Positions 1-8,998 of a stretch of DNA of 64,000 nt are shown here, one piece after another. Both the position numbers and the translations under genes were made by a program. The stretch comes from an uncultured Synechococcus sp. GTDB taxonomy: Bacteria; Cyanobacteriota; Cyanobacteriia; Phormidesmidales; Phormidesmidaceae. The notes beneath the pieces were generated by a model. It saw only the letters and a list, made by a program, of their open reading frames with translations, was not told where the DNA came from and ran no database searches. Position 1 is the stretch's first letter; every line of letters starts with the position of its first letter. The stretch is taken from contig CALDSK010000052.1 in NCBI GenBank assembly GCA_937911865.1, forward strand, positions 1 to 64,000. Reading direction: 5' to 3'.

Positions 1-938
1 ATGCTGCTGAGTTGCGATCGCTCCTAATCAGACGACTACCTCTGTACGGCGTTTGGCTAGCTAGTTTGATCAGCTTGTACGTCGTCAACGTGAGTAAAAC
101 ACTCTCTGAAACGGCGTTATCGTCTGGCTGGGCCGATCGCTACCCCAGCAGCTGGTTCGATCTGTTATGGCTATTAGATGCGTTAGGACAGTTTTTTCAC
201 AAGCCGCTAGGCTTTTTGTCACCCGCAGACGGTCTCTCTATAGTTGCGTTTCTGATTGGGTTTGTTTACCTGTACCGAACGCACGGGTGGAGATTGGCCT
301 ACCTGTGCAGTCCGTTTGTTGTGACTATACTGGCCTCTTATCTGCACCAGTATCCCTTCCGCAACCGGCTGATTGTGTTTTTAACGCCGTATGCGCTAGT
401 CATTGTGGCAGAAGGGATTTCGCTGTTATTTCGACGGTGGAAGAAGGGACCTCGGATAGCAGGCGTTTTAGGTCTATCGCTTGCTCTATTGCTGTTGTTG
501 CAGCCGCTAGGTCATACGCTTTCTTGGGTCGTTAATCCTGAGCGATCGCACTTTGACGACGTTCGACCTGCTATGGCACACATTCAAGAGAACTGGCAGC
601 CTGGCGACAAGCTCTATGTTTTCCTCTGGGCTCAGCTACAGTTTCAGTACTACCAGCCTCGCTTTAGCTTTCCACTGGACGACATTATTCTCCAAACTGG
701 CACCACAGATCTCTTCAACGTCGATGAAACCGAGCTACAGCTACTCAGTGAAAAGATAGCTCAGCTAAAACCAACCGCGTCTGAAGATGCGATTAGAGTC
801 TGGTTTTTGCTGGCGCGTAAGACTGATGATGCTAGCGTGACAATCTCTAACCACCTAGATCAAGTGAGCAAACCTTTAGAGAGAACTCACTACCCTGACG
901 TTGTGCTCAGTTTGCAGCAGCTACCTCCGGCAAACTAA
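1..938 (+). CDS. GT39/ArnT-like membrane protein, 3' part (5' end outside window)
   Basis: The frame is open from the first bases of the window with no upstream stop, so this is the C-terminal part (about 310 residues) of a longer protein. It shows several hydrophobic segments (around residues 10-30, 75-90, 95-115 and 150-170 of the visible part) followed by a soluble C-terminal domain of about 125 residues containing PAMAHIQENWQPGDKLYV. This layout is seen in cyanobacterial polytopic glycosyltransferases of the GT39/ArnT/PMT type, in which multiple membrane helices precede a small C-terminal domain. The catalytic N-terminal part, with its acidic residues, lies outside the window, so the family call rests on architecture. 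The 3' end overlaps the last 32 bp of the convergent membrane-protein gene. Confidence 0.55.
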   Translation, partial: AAELRSLLIRRLPLYGVWLASLISLYVVNVSKTLSETALSSGWADRYPSSWFDLLWLLDALGQFFHKPLGFLSPADGLSIVAFLIGFVYLYRTHGWRLAYLCSPFVVTILASYLHQYPFRNRLIVFLTPYALVIVAEGISLLFRRWKKGPRIAGVLGLSLALLLLLQPLGHTLSWVVNPERSHFDDVRPAMAHIQENWQPGDKLYVFLWAQLQFQYYQPRFSFPLDDIILQTGTTDLFNVDETELQLLSEKIAQLKPTASEDAIRVWFLLARKTDDASVTISNHLDQVSKPLERTHYPDVVLSLQQLPPAN

Positions 939-2820
939 GTTCCCAAACTTCCCACTCACCGCCTCTCGCAACCACCCGACCTACCAGCTCAGGGTGCCAT
1001 CCCGGCTGCGTGAGTATGTAGCTTGCGCCGTACGCTCTAGCCAGTGTCATCAATTCTTCACTGCTGCGCTGACGATATAGCTCGTGCGTATACTCTGCTG
1101 ACATCATATGCAGGCTCAAGGGGCCTAAGATCTCTTCTAATCGAGTTTGCCAGATCAATATTCCCTGATCGGTGAACGGAAAGCTCTTGAACGTCACCAC
1201 AACAGATCGCTGTGAATAAAAGCGAAACACCTCGTCTGAAGGCGGCACTAAAACCAGGTCATCTGGCTCGCTCACCTGTTCAAAGGCCGCTGCGACTTGG
1301 GCCAGTGTATCTGTGGGCGGCGCGTAGAGTGTGATCTTGCGATGGAGCGGTGTCAGCGCTGTGTTCCCAATCAGACCCGACAGATGCAAAGACAAATACA
1401 GGCATAGTCCAACGGTGGCTGCCTTGATGTATGTGCGTGAGCGGCGAAAGAACTTTGGTGAAGCCTGTTCGGTCAGGGGATAGGCCAAACTCGCGAAGAG
1501 CATTGGAAAAAAAGACCAGCAGGCTAGTAGAACAAGAAAGAACAGACCGTAAGTGATTTTAATGTCTTTTGGCCGATGTAGTGAGAGCGTATGCAGCTGA
1601 ATGAGTGGCTTTAGAAAAGTAGATCGTTTATGCGTGTGGCTATTTATTTTCTTGGCTAGCAGCAGGAGTAAAACAAAGACCAGCAGCAGAATCGATCCCA
1701 CCTTATCGACTAATGGCATCGCCACTAGCAGCAGACTAACCGGGTAATTTTTGCGCTGATAGTACTCGCTAGCCACTACGCTGAGCGCCATCCAAACTGC
1801 CAGCATGGCAAAGGGGGTGACCCGAGCGAACTGTAGTTTGGCAACCAATGCCAGTGGAATTTTTTCTACAAAGACATAGCCGACTGCCAGAAGGCTACAG
1901 GCGATCGCAATCGTCAAAGCCAGATCTCGCTTATGCGCAGCGCTCAGCTTACTAGATAGTTGAATTGTCCCTAAACCCGTAGCAGTCAGGCAAATAAAAT
2001 CTCGCCAGTCTTTAGTCGGAAAAGTGGACAAAACAATATGATGCGGATGCCGAATATAGCCGTACAGATGAACAAAAGTATCATCCGTCAGCGCGTCGCT
2101 GCTGGTATTGCCCGCCATCACCATTGGCACATATACCAGCCCTACCAGCAGAACAAACACTGCCGCCGCGCCCACAAATTTACCGAAACGCTTGCGCCAG
2201 ACAGTTTCTAACAGCAGGCTAATGCCCCATAGGCAAGCGGGCAAAAAGCCAATAAGAAACTGCAACAGTGTTGCCAGTCCAAACATCAAGTAGCCCCGTA
2301 TCCACTGTCGTCGGCAGCAAAAGTAAATGCCCCAAACAGTGACACCCATCGCATAGATTGCTGAGATAGGCTCTACCCTGAATAGGTCAGTGACGCCTAA
2401 GGTTCCATCTATCGCAGCTAGCCCCAGGAAGGCCAGCGCCACGCCTGCAAAGGATGACTTAGCCAGATATTTACCTATGGACCAAAGCCCTAGAATCAGC
2501 GAGCCAAAGGCCGCCAAAAATAGAACAAACTTGGCGACCGGCACGCTAAGGCCGAGCTGATGGAGAAAAATGACTAGGTGATAGTAATAAAAGCGGGGGG
2601 TAAACCCGGTCATCTCCTGGATATAGAAGTCGCTAGTGAACAGGCGGCTGTCCATTAGCGCTTCTATGACAGGTACCTGATTGAAAATATTGGATTTAGC
2701 GAACGAATAGCCGTAAGCGACGAAGCTACTCAGCAGCACAAAGCTAGCGGTCCAGAAAGATTTAAAGTTCCCTTCTGTGACAACTTTGGGATTTGATTCT
2801 TTGTTTTTTTGAGACAACAT
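907..2820 (-). CDS. polytopic membrane protein, DUF6798-like
   Basis: A 637-residue protein with a charged N-terminus, about 10-12 hydrophobic segments between residues 25 and 485, and a soluble C-terminal domain of about 130 residues that starts near YAPPTDTLAQVAAAF and includes DDLVLVPPSDEVFRFYS. I recognise the pattern of the cyanobacterial membrane family annotated as DUF6798; the biochemical role is not known. The RFYYYHLVIFLHQLG segment after the first helix is reminiscent of the first periplasmic loop of polyprenyl-linked sugar transferases, but no catalytic motif is certain. It converges with the GT39-like gene, and the two stop regions overlap. Both have membrane N-terminal parts and soluble C-terminal domains, so a shared role in envelope glycan chemistry is possible but is inference only. 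Confidence 0.55.
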   Translation of the reverse strand: MLSQKNKESNPKVVTEGNFKSFWTASFVLLSSFVAYGYSFAKSNIFNQVPVIEALMDSRLFTSDFYIQEMTGFTPRFYYYHLVIFLHQLGLSVPVAKFVLFLAAFGSLILGLWSIGKYLAKSSFAGVALAFLGLAAIDGTLGVTDLFRVEPISAIYAMGVTVWGIYFCCRRQWIRGYLMFGLATLLQFLIGFLPACLWGISLLLETVWRKRFGKFVGAAAVFVLLVGLVYVPMVMAGNTSSDALTDDTFVHLYGYIRHPHHIVLSTFPTKDWRDFICLTATGLGTIQLSSKLSAAHKRDLALTIAIACSLLAVGYVFVEKIPLALVAKLQFARVTPFAMLAVWMALSVVASEYYQRKNYPVSLLLVAMPLVDKVGSILLLVFVLLLLLAKKINSHTHKRSTFLKPLIQLHTLSLHRPKDIKITYGLFFLVLLACWSFFPMLFASLAYPLTEQASPKFFRRSRTYIKAATVGLCLYLSLHLSGLIGNTALTPLHRKITLYAPPTDTLAQVAAAFEQVSEPDDLVLVPPSDEVFRFYSQRSVVVTFKSFPFTDQGILIWQTRLEEILGPLSLHMMSAEYTHELYRQRSSEELMTLARAYGASYILTQPGWHPELVGRVVARGGEWEVWELSLPEVAAAN

Positions 2821-3119
2821 AAAGCATTGGGCTATTGCATCGCCGCATCACTAATTGCCCTATCACTATAGGAGGAACCGCTTCCGCTTTTACGGGCTTT
2901 TTTACTGGATTTGTTGTCCGTAAATGCTGTTTTGTCGGTATGTCTGAAGAGGGTGTTTTAAGAAAATGAGAAAGGCAATCGGTGCGATCGCACATCAAGC
3001 TTAATATTCCTTGACGGTAGCGAATCAAAGCTTTTACGGTAATGAAAGTTACCAGTGTGCATCCGCGTCCTTTTTCCTCCTTTGGTTATTTCCCACTCGC
3101 TTCTGCCTGGTTACCTCTC

Positions 3120-5633
3120 ATGAGCGCCTCTCTTTTGAATCATCGCTACCGCATTATTAAAGCTTTGGCTGAAGGCGGTTTTGGCAAAACTTTTCTGGTA
3201 GAAGATACTCAAATGCCCTCGCGTCGGCATTGCGTGATTAAGCAGCTAAAGCCAATGCACGATCGCCCTGATGTGTTTCGCATTGTGCAGGCGCGCTTTT
3301 CGCGCGAAGCCGCTGTGCTAGAGGCTGTCAGTAAGGGTAACAATCAGGTTCCTGATCTATATGCCTACTTTGAAGAAGGGGGGCAGTTTTTTCTGGTACA
3401 GGAATGGATTGAAGGTTCGCCACTAATTGAACTGGTGCAAGAAGATTGGCCAGAAGATCGAGTGCGCTCGCTCCTTATCAACTGTCTTAAAGCGCTCGCT
3501 CCCATTCATCAGCAAAATATTATTCATCGCGATATCAAGCCAGGCAATATTATTCTACGCAGATCCGATAACCTGCCGTGTCTGATCGACTTTGGCGCAG
3601 TCAAGGAGCTAATGAGTACCGTTGTTCGCCAATCTGGGCAGGCAAAAAGCTCTCTGGTCATCGGCACCCCAGGATTTATGTCCCCTGAGCAGGCCGCCGG
3701 ACGACCGACGTTCTCAAGCGATCTCTACAGCTTGAGCCTGACGATGGTATTTCTGTTCACCGGGCGATCGCCTGCCGAACTGCCCACTGATAGCCAAACC
3801 GGTGAAGTGCTATGGACACAGTTTGCGCCCAATGCGAGCGATCGCATCAAAGCTGTTCTCTCTCGGGCTATTCATCCCTACACTCAAAACCGCTACGCGA
3901 CAGCTGCTGATATGCTGGCTGCTCTATCGACCAACACTCTAGAGCATGTCCAGAGGCAGGCCCAAACGGCTGTTTCTCAGCCCTCGGGTTCTTCTTCGCT
4001 ACAGCCGGGGCCAACTGCTGTCCCGGGTGCAAGTACTCCCACGGCAGTCTCAACTGACACTGCTCTCTCAAAGGACGGTGCGCCGCCTACCTCAGTTCAA
4101 TCATCTTCATCCAGTTCAGCTTTATCCAGTTCAGCTTCATCTAGTTCATCTCTGCCGTGGAAAAGGGTTGGACTGGCTGCAAGTGGGCTGCTGCTAGCCG
4201 CAGGTGTGTTAGTTGGCGTGACACCCCGAATCTCCTTTAACGAGAATGCTTCGCTTGCCGAGGTAGAAGACTATCAGGCGACTGTTAACGAGTTAGAAAA
4301 GGCGATCGCAGAAGATCCCAACGATGCAGATGCGCAGACTCAGCTGGCACGGGCCTATCTTGAGGTCGGTGAATACGCTCAGGCGATCACGCAGGCAGAC
4401 TCTGTTTTAGCGCAGGTGTCTGACGATGCATCGGCACTGTTAGTGAAGGGGAAAGTACAGTTTGCAACTGGGGCCTATCAGGAGGCGATCGCTACATTTA
4501 TCCAAGCCGCAGATCAGTCTGAGAACCCAGCGGAAGCGCTCACAGAAAGAGGCAATGCTTACTACGAAACAGGCCAATATGACAGCGCTGTCGATGACTA
4601 CCGCAGCGCTCTTCGCACCGATCCTAGCTATGCAAGAGCGTACAAGGAATGGTCTAGCGTAAACGTTGTTCAAGGAAACGCACAAGAAGCCCTACAGAAT
4701 TTGGATCTTGCCATTGAAAATGGTGAAACAACAATCTCGGCCTACGTCAATCGAGGCAGTCGAAAAGAAGATTTAGGTGATAGAACGGGCGCGGCTGCCG
4801 ACTGGGTCAGTGCGAGTAAGCTAACGGCTAGCACCGCCGCCGAGTTTTCTTCTCGGGGCTACGCCAAATCTCGGCTGGGTAACAAAAAAGGAGCGCTTGA
4901 TGATTACAATCAGGCGCTAATTGTTAATCCCAACAGCGTTCAAGCGATTATTAACCAGGCTTATTTAAAGTATGAGTCCGGCGAAAAAGAACAGGCCTTA
5001 GGTCTGCTAGAAAAAGCGCTAGAGATAAATCCCAACTCAGTGACAGCGCTGATTGTCACGGGTGAGATTAAGTCGAACAGCAATCCTGCTGACCAGGAAG
5101 GTGCGATCGCTCACTACAGCACAGCCCTAGCGGTGAATCCTAACGACCCTGATGTCCTCAACAATCGGTGTAGCGCCTACTTCGCAACCCAGCAGCTAGA
5201 TCTTGCACTGACAGACTGTGACAGGGGCCTCCAAACTAATCCTAGTAGCGAATCGCTGTATCTGGGTCGCGGTAACATTCGCCTGACGCAAGAAAACTAC
5301 GAAGGTGCAATTCAAGACTACAGCCGTAGCCTGGAAATCATGGAAGCCACGGGCGGCAATCCCTTTAGGGAGGCTTCTGTTTATTCCAACCGTGCCAGTG
5401 CGCTCGTTGGCGTGCAAGATCTAAACGGTGCCCTAAGCGATCTCAACACAGCCTTGGAACTCAATCCTGACGATGCGTCTGATCTGTACAAGCGAGGGCT
5501 GTTGAAGTCTTCTCTCAACGATGACAAAGGGGCTCTCGAAGACTTACGAAAATCTGCTGATGTCTACCTGCAAGCGGGGGATACTGCCAACCATCAAAAC
5601 GTACTAGCAGCCATAGAGCAGTCTGGCCTATGA
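3120..5633 (+). CDS. Ser/Thr protein kinase with C-terminal TPR repeats
   Basis: An 837-residue Hanks-type kinase fused to TPRs. The start is placed at the ATG that gives MSASLLNHRYRIIKALAEGG, the normal N-terminus of cyanobacterial kinases; an in-frame ATG 78 bp upstream adds only an unlikely leader. Visible kinase motifs are the glycine loop EGGFGKTF, the catalytic Lys in VIKQLKP, IIHRDIKPGNI, LIDFGAVKE and GTPGFMSPEQ, so the kinase should be active. A Ser/Thr/Pro-rich linker follows, containing a 15-bp in-frame tandem repeat (three units, 4107-4151). Next comes one hydrophobic segment (GLLLAAGVLVGV), then roughly ten TPR-like helical repeats to the C-terminus. The likely topology is a cytoplasmic kinase with TPRs on the other side of the membrane. 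The substrate is unknown and no cognate phosphatase is adjacent. Confidence 0.9.
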   Translation: MSASLLNHRYRIIKALAEGGFGKTFLVEDTQMPSRRHCVIKQLKPMHDRPDVFRIVQARFSREAAVLEAVSKGNNQVPDLYAYFEEGGQFFLVQEWIEGSPLIELVQEDWPEDRVRSLLINCLKALAPIHQQNIIHRDIKPGNIILRRSDNLPCLIDFGAVKELMSTVVRQSGQAKSSLVIGTPGFMSPEQAAGRPTFSSDLYSLSLTMVFLFTGRSPAELPTDSQTGEVLWTQFAPNASDRIKAVLSRAIHPYTQNRYATAADMLAALSTNTLEHVQRQAQTAVSQPSGSSSLQPGPTAVPGASTPTAVSTDTALSKDGAPPTSVQSSSSSSALSSSASSSSSLPWKRVGLAASGLLLAAGVLVGVTPRISFNENASLAEVEDYQATVNELEKAIAEDPNDADAQTQLARAYLEVGEYAQAITQADSVLAQVSDDASALLVKGKVQFATGAYQEAIATFIQAADQSENPAEALTERGNAYYETGQYDSAVDDYRSALRTDPSYARAYKEWSSVNVVQGNAQEALQNLDLAIENGETTISAYVNRGSRKEDLGDRTGAAADWVSASKLTASTAAEFSSRGYAKSRLGNKKGALDDYNQALIVNPNSVQAIINQAYLKYESGEKEQALGLLEKALEINPNSVTALIVTGEIKSNSNPADQEGAIAHYSTALAVNPNDPDVLNNRCSAYFATQQLDLALTDCDRGLQTNPSSESLYLGRGNIRLTQENYEGAIQDYSRSLEIMEATGGNPFREASVYSNRASALVGVQDLNGALSDLNTALELNPDDASDLYKRGLLKSSLNDDKGALEDLRKSADVYLQAGDTANHQNVLAAIEQSGL
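4107..4151 (+). repeat. 15-bp tandem repeat, 3 units, in kinase linker
   Basis: Three adjacent 15-bp units (first unit TCATCCAGTTCAGCT) encode a Ser-rich linker just before the kinase transmembrane segment. The third unit is more diverged. The unit length keeps the reading frame. Confidence 0.8.
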
Positions 5634-5659
5634 CGCCATCTGCTCTACTCAACGTAATC

Positions 5660-5710
5660 AAAAACCAGTTATACCTGGGGCAGGAGTGGATTCAAGGCGA
5701 CCCGCTCTAT
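5660..5710 (+). pseudogene. relic of a second Ser/Thr kinase gene
   Basis: A short frame just downstream of the kinase stop reads NQLYLGQEWIQGDPL. It matches the hinge region of the upstream kinase (QFFLVQEWIEGSPL) at 9 of 14 positions and is typical of cyanobacterial Hanks kinases, which often have FYLVQE-IEG-PL here. The frame starts at an ATG overlapping the upstream stop (5630) but closes near 5790 without other kinase motifs. The best reading is the remains of a deleted neighbouring kinase gene; chance similarity over 14 residues cannot be excluded. Confidence 0.4.
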
Positions 5711-5715
5711 ACGGT

Positions 5716-5847
5716 TCCGTTTCGCATACAATCGAGCCGAGAGTCATCACGGTCGATAAAAATGCAGCTTACCCGCCTGCGATCGATGAGTTGAAAGGTG
5801 ATGAGGCCCTGCCCAAAACAACAAAGATTAGACAGAGCCATGGTTAG
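5716..5847 (+). pseudogene. IS6/IS240-family transposase fragment
   Basis: The frame ending in TAG at 5845-5847 reads PRVITVDKNAAYPPAIDELK, then GDEALPKTTKIRQ. This matches the second-Asp region of the DDE domain of IS6-family (IS240-type) transposases, which typically read PRVI-VDKN-AYP-AI. Only about 40 residues remain: the first Asp region is gone, and the region carrying the Glu (YLNN--EQDHR) is cut short after RQ. I see no terminal inverted repeats. It is an inactive remnant between the kinase and the convergent phytochrome gene. Confidence 0.65.
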
Positions 5848-5854
5848 GCCACAC

Positions 5855-8800
5855 CTACATAAGCATTTGAGGCAAGCGTGGACATTGCTGTATCACTTCT
5901 CTTAGCTGGCGCTTACGAATCGGTTTACTAATATAGTCATCCATCCCTGCTGCAAGGCACCTCTCCCGGTCGCCCTGCATCGAACTTGCCGTCATGGCAA
6001 CGATGTAAGGTTGAATGATATCGGGCGCTAAACGGACTTGCCGCGTGGCCGTCAATCCATCCATTTCTGGCATTTGTATATCCATTAGAACCAGATCATA
6101 TGGCTGATGGTGAAGCGCTGTTAGCACTTCGTTGCCGTTATTGACAGTATCGGCTCTATAACCACACGATCTCAGCATCTGTAACGCCACAATTCGATTG
6201 AGTGGGATATCTTCGGCTAGCAAAATTCGTAAAGGCGTTTCTGCACTGACCTTAGGTTTTGTTAACTGCCTGTCAGGAAACTGCTCAGACGAAGAGAGCG
6301 TCTCATCTAGGAAAAGCGGTATCAATGCATTTCGCAGACTCTCTTGGCTGACCGGCTTTTGGAGCAGGGTAATTCTACTGTCTAGGGCGTCCTTATCGTT
6401 GAGTGAGCGCGTCTGTTGCGTCTGTACTAGGATAATTGGAATCGTTTGAAAATCTGGAATACTCGAAATTTTCAGAGCCAACTGATGGCTGTCCATATCG
6501 GGTAGCTGATCGCTAATGGAAATCGCATCAAAGCGCTTTTCTTGAAACAATTGGACGAGTGCGCCTCCTGCTGAGTGTTCAATACACACCTCTAAATTTA
6601 AAGATTCAGCCTGCCTTCTCAGATGATGACGGCTGACCTCATTTCCGTCTACAACGAGCAAATGTTTTTGGCTCAGCTCAGTTTTCTTCTCAAGATAATT
6701 GGCTAGAATCAGGGGCTCATAGGGTTCAAGTTTGATCGAAAAGCCAAATGTTGTTCCTTTGCCAATCTCGCTTTCCACCCAGATTTCACCCCCCATTAGT
6801 TCAATGAGTTCTTTATTGATAGCGAGGCCCAACCCGGTGCCGCCGTACCGTCGAGTTATTGAAGCATCAGCCTGTGAAAACGGTTGGAATAGATGCTGGA
6901 TTGTTTTTGGGGAAATTCCAATACCCGTGTCTTTAACTTTCCCCGTGATTTTATACTGATAAGCAGTGTCTTTTTTCGCGGGTGCTGAGCGGATGGAATG
7001 GACCTTTAAAGAGACCTCTATGGCACCACTCTCAGTAAACTTTATGCTGTTGCTGACAAAATTTCCTAGAATTTGGCGTAGTCGTACCAAGTCACCTTTA
7101 AACACATAAGGATTATTGCCAGATTCAATCCGATTGGTTAAAGTCAGTCCTTTTTCTGCTGCCTGATTAGAGAATAATGCAGTGACGTCTTCAATGCATT
7201 GATACAGGTCAAGACGACCCATTTCTAAGATCATTTTTTTAGATTCAATCTTAGAAAAGTCAAGGATGTCGTTGATGACTGTTAAAAGTGTATCGCTACC
7301 GGTGCGGATGATTGAGACATACTTTTTCTGGCGTGTATCTAGCTCCGTCTCATTGAGTAGTTCAGTGATCCCAATTACAGCGTTCATGGGTGTCCGAATT
7401 TCATGGCTCATATTGGCCAAGAACTCGCTTTTGGCACGAAGCGCGGCTTCAGAAGAATTGAGAGCAACTTGCATAAGTACGCTGTGCAAGTCTGAAGCCG
7501 TTTCTAGCTCTTGTGCCGACCAAGGTAAAGACTGTCCCCTAACCTGCTCTTTCCACAGCTCAAAAGATTTACGCGGGCCCAGCTCTAATTCTCCATACTC
7601 ATTGAATTTGCATGTGTAATTGAGCTGACCAGCCCAAGAAACGGTTTGTAGCTGCTCAGGGCGAAACAGCACAATGTGATAGGCAATCGACTGTGAATGT
7701 TGCGTAGCCGCTGAAATGCTTAATAGCCCGGCAGGTAAGTCTGAACAAATATTCTCCTCAGAATACTCTTGAGATAAAGCACAAGTCGAGAACGTTGGAT
7801 CAGGCTTTTTTTTCAGCCAGCGAGCCAATCCTCGAATATCAGCTTCAGACGGTGTGGTACCGACTATCGTAATATCTTGTTCGAAAATAAACGCCAATCC
7901 TTCAGACTTAAATACATCAAGTAACAGCTGAGAGTTTTGGATAAGCACCTGTTGTAACGAAGCATCATCCTGCTTTCTAGCTGCTTTCAAATCGGTCAGA
8001 AAACAGTTCCTTTGTTCTCGATAGACATTCCGTTCTAACTGTTGTTGTCGAAATAAATTGAGTGAAGCAACTTTTGACAATAGAACAAGAATACTGCGGG
8101 TTTCTGCGGTTGTGTAGGTAGGCTGACTATGATGGCAAGAAATCAGCCCCCATAGGCCGCTCTCATCTAGTAAAGGCATGGTGAGAGAACTCACTACCCC
8201 CATATTTTTGAGATATTCGACATGAGCGGGTGCAACACCTCGTAGCCAAGTCGCGCTAATGTCTAAAGGCTTCTGCGTCAGCGACTTATCAGCTTGGATA
8301 ATTGGCGCGGGTGAGTAGTTGATATCTGGAATGCATCGAAGCGGGTTCTCGGTAAAGACAGCTCTAGCTTCCGCCGGAATGTCTGTGGCCGGATAGTGTA
8401 AGCCCAGATAGCTTTCTATGCCAGTGTGCTTTTCTTCAGCAATCACAATGCCGCTTTGATCGCTCAAGAACTGATAAATCATCACCCGATCAAAGTTGAT
8501 GAGCGCTCTAATTTCTTTAGCTAGGCGCTGGCTAAGCTCAAGTATAGTCGTTGTCTTCTCAAAAACTGTCGTCATCTGACTTATCTGTCGTTGCAGACTT
8601 TCTAAGTCAAACGCGTCTGTTCTTACAGGTTCGAGTTCTAATAAGATGATATCTTGTTGGAGGTGTAGATAAATATAAAACTGTTCCCCGGTAATACGGG
8701 CAGTTAGTGTACGTACACCAAAGTTGTCTGACTCTCTCAGACAAGTTCTAAGATCTTCAACCTCTTCATCGGGAAAAATGCTGGTCAAGGATTTTCCCAG

Positions 8801-8998
8801 CAGGTCTTCGGGGGAGAGTCCCAGCGCCGAATTTGTATTTGCACTAGCTTGTGTGATGCTTAAGCTAGAAGATTTCAGGACGAGTAAAATACCGTGTGGC
8901 TGAATATGACCAATTGTTCGAATGGGGTAGTTTTGACAGGTTTCTAATGTCTGTAGCTCAACGTCGCTGATAGGTCCTATATGAAGAGATTTTGTCAT
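5855..8998 (-). CDS. bacteriophytochrome-type hybrid histidine kinase (PAS-GAF-PHY-HK-REC-REC)
   Basis: A 1047-residue red/far-red photoreceptor kinase. The N-terminal PAS has Cys21 just before IRTIGHIQPHG, the biliverdin-attachment position of bacteriophytochromes. The GAF domain (about 150-320) has PATDIP with Asp206, GVAPAHVEYLKNMG with His259, and ISCHH with His290. The position just before His259 is Ala258, where Cph1 and plant-type phytochromes have their bilin Cys. PHY (about 335-510) has the tongue motifs FRPEQLQTVSWAG and GPRKSFELW. The kinase has SHEIRTPMN (His532) and Gly-rich ATP-binding boxes. The first receiver (about 775-900) reads ISISDQLPDMD, with Ser where the phospho-Asp is expected; the second (about 925-1040) has intact DLVLMDIQMPEMDG. 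The gene stands alone, more than 600 bp from dapL, with no adjacent haem oxygenase or output regulator. Biliverdin as chromophore is inferred from the Cys position. Confidence 0.92.
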   Translation of the reverse strand: MTKSLHIGPISDVELQTLETCQNYPIRTIGHIQPHGILLVLKSSSLSITQASANTNSALGLSPEDLLGKSLTSIFPDEEVEDLRTCLRESDNFGVRTLTARITGEQFYIYLHLQQDIILLELEPVRTDAFDLESLQRQISQMTTVFEKTTTILELSQRLAKEIRALINFDRVMIYQFLSDQSGIVIAEEKHTGIESYLGLHYPATDIPAEARAVFTENPLRCIPDINYSPAPIIQADKSLTQKPLDISATWLRGVAPAHVEYLKNMGVVSSLTMPLLDESGLWGLISCHHSQPTYTTAETRSILVLLSKVASLNLFRQQQLERNVYREQRNCFLTDLKAARKQDDASLQQVLIQNSQLLLDVFKSEGLAFIFEQDITIVGTTPSEADIRGLARWLKKKPDPTFSTCALSQEYSEENICSDLPAGLLSISAATQHSQSIAYHIVLFRPEQLQTVSWAGQLNYTCKFNEYGELELGPRKSFELWKEQVRGQSLPWSAQELETASDLHSVLMQVALNSSEAALRAKSEFLANMSHEIRTPMNAVIGITELLNETELDTRQKKYVSIIRTGSDTLLTVINDILDFSKIESKKMILEMGRLDLYQCIEDVTALFSNQAAEKGLTLTNRIESGNNPYVFKGDLVRLRQILGNFVSNSIKFTESGAIEVSLKVHSIRSAPAKKDTAYQYKITGKVKDTGIGISPKTIQHLFQPFSQADASITRRYGGTGLGLAINKELIELMGGEIWVESEIGKGTTFGFSIKLEPYEPLILANYLEKKTELSQKHLLVVDGNEVSRHHLRRQAESLNLEVCIEHSAGGALVQLFQEKRFDAISISDQLPDMDSHQLALKISSIPDFQTIPIILVQTQQTRSLNDKDALDSRITLLQKPVSQESLRNALIPLFLDETLSSSEQFPDRQLTKPKVSAETPLRILLAEDIPLNRIVALQMLRSCGYRADTVNNGNEVLTALHHQPYDLVLMDIQMPEMDGLTATRQVRLAPDIIQPYIVAMTASSMQGDRERCLAAGMDDYISKPIRKRQLREVIQQCPRLPQMLM

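Noticed and set aside
2762..3028. 88-codon minus-strand frame upstream of the DUF6798-like gene
   Set aside because: It overlaps the 5' end of the real gene in another frame, and its translation has no coherent character.
3042..3119. Upstream ATG extension of the TPR kinase
   Set aside because: The added 26 residues do not resemble kinase N-termini; the Met at 3120 gives the standard family start.
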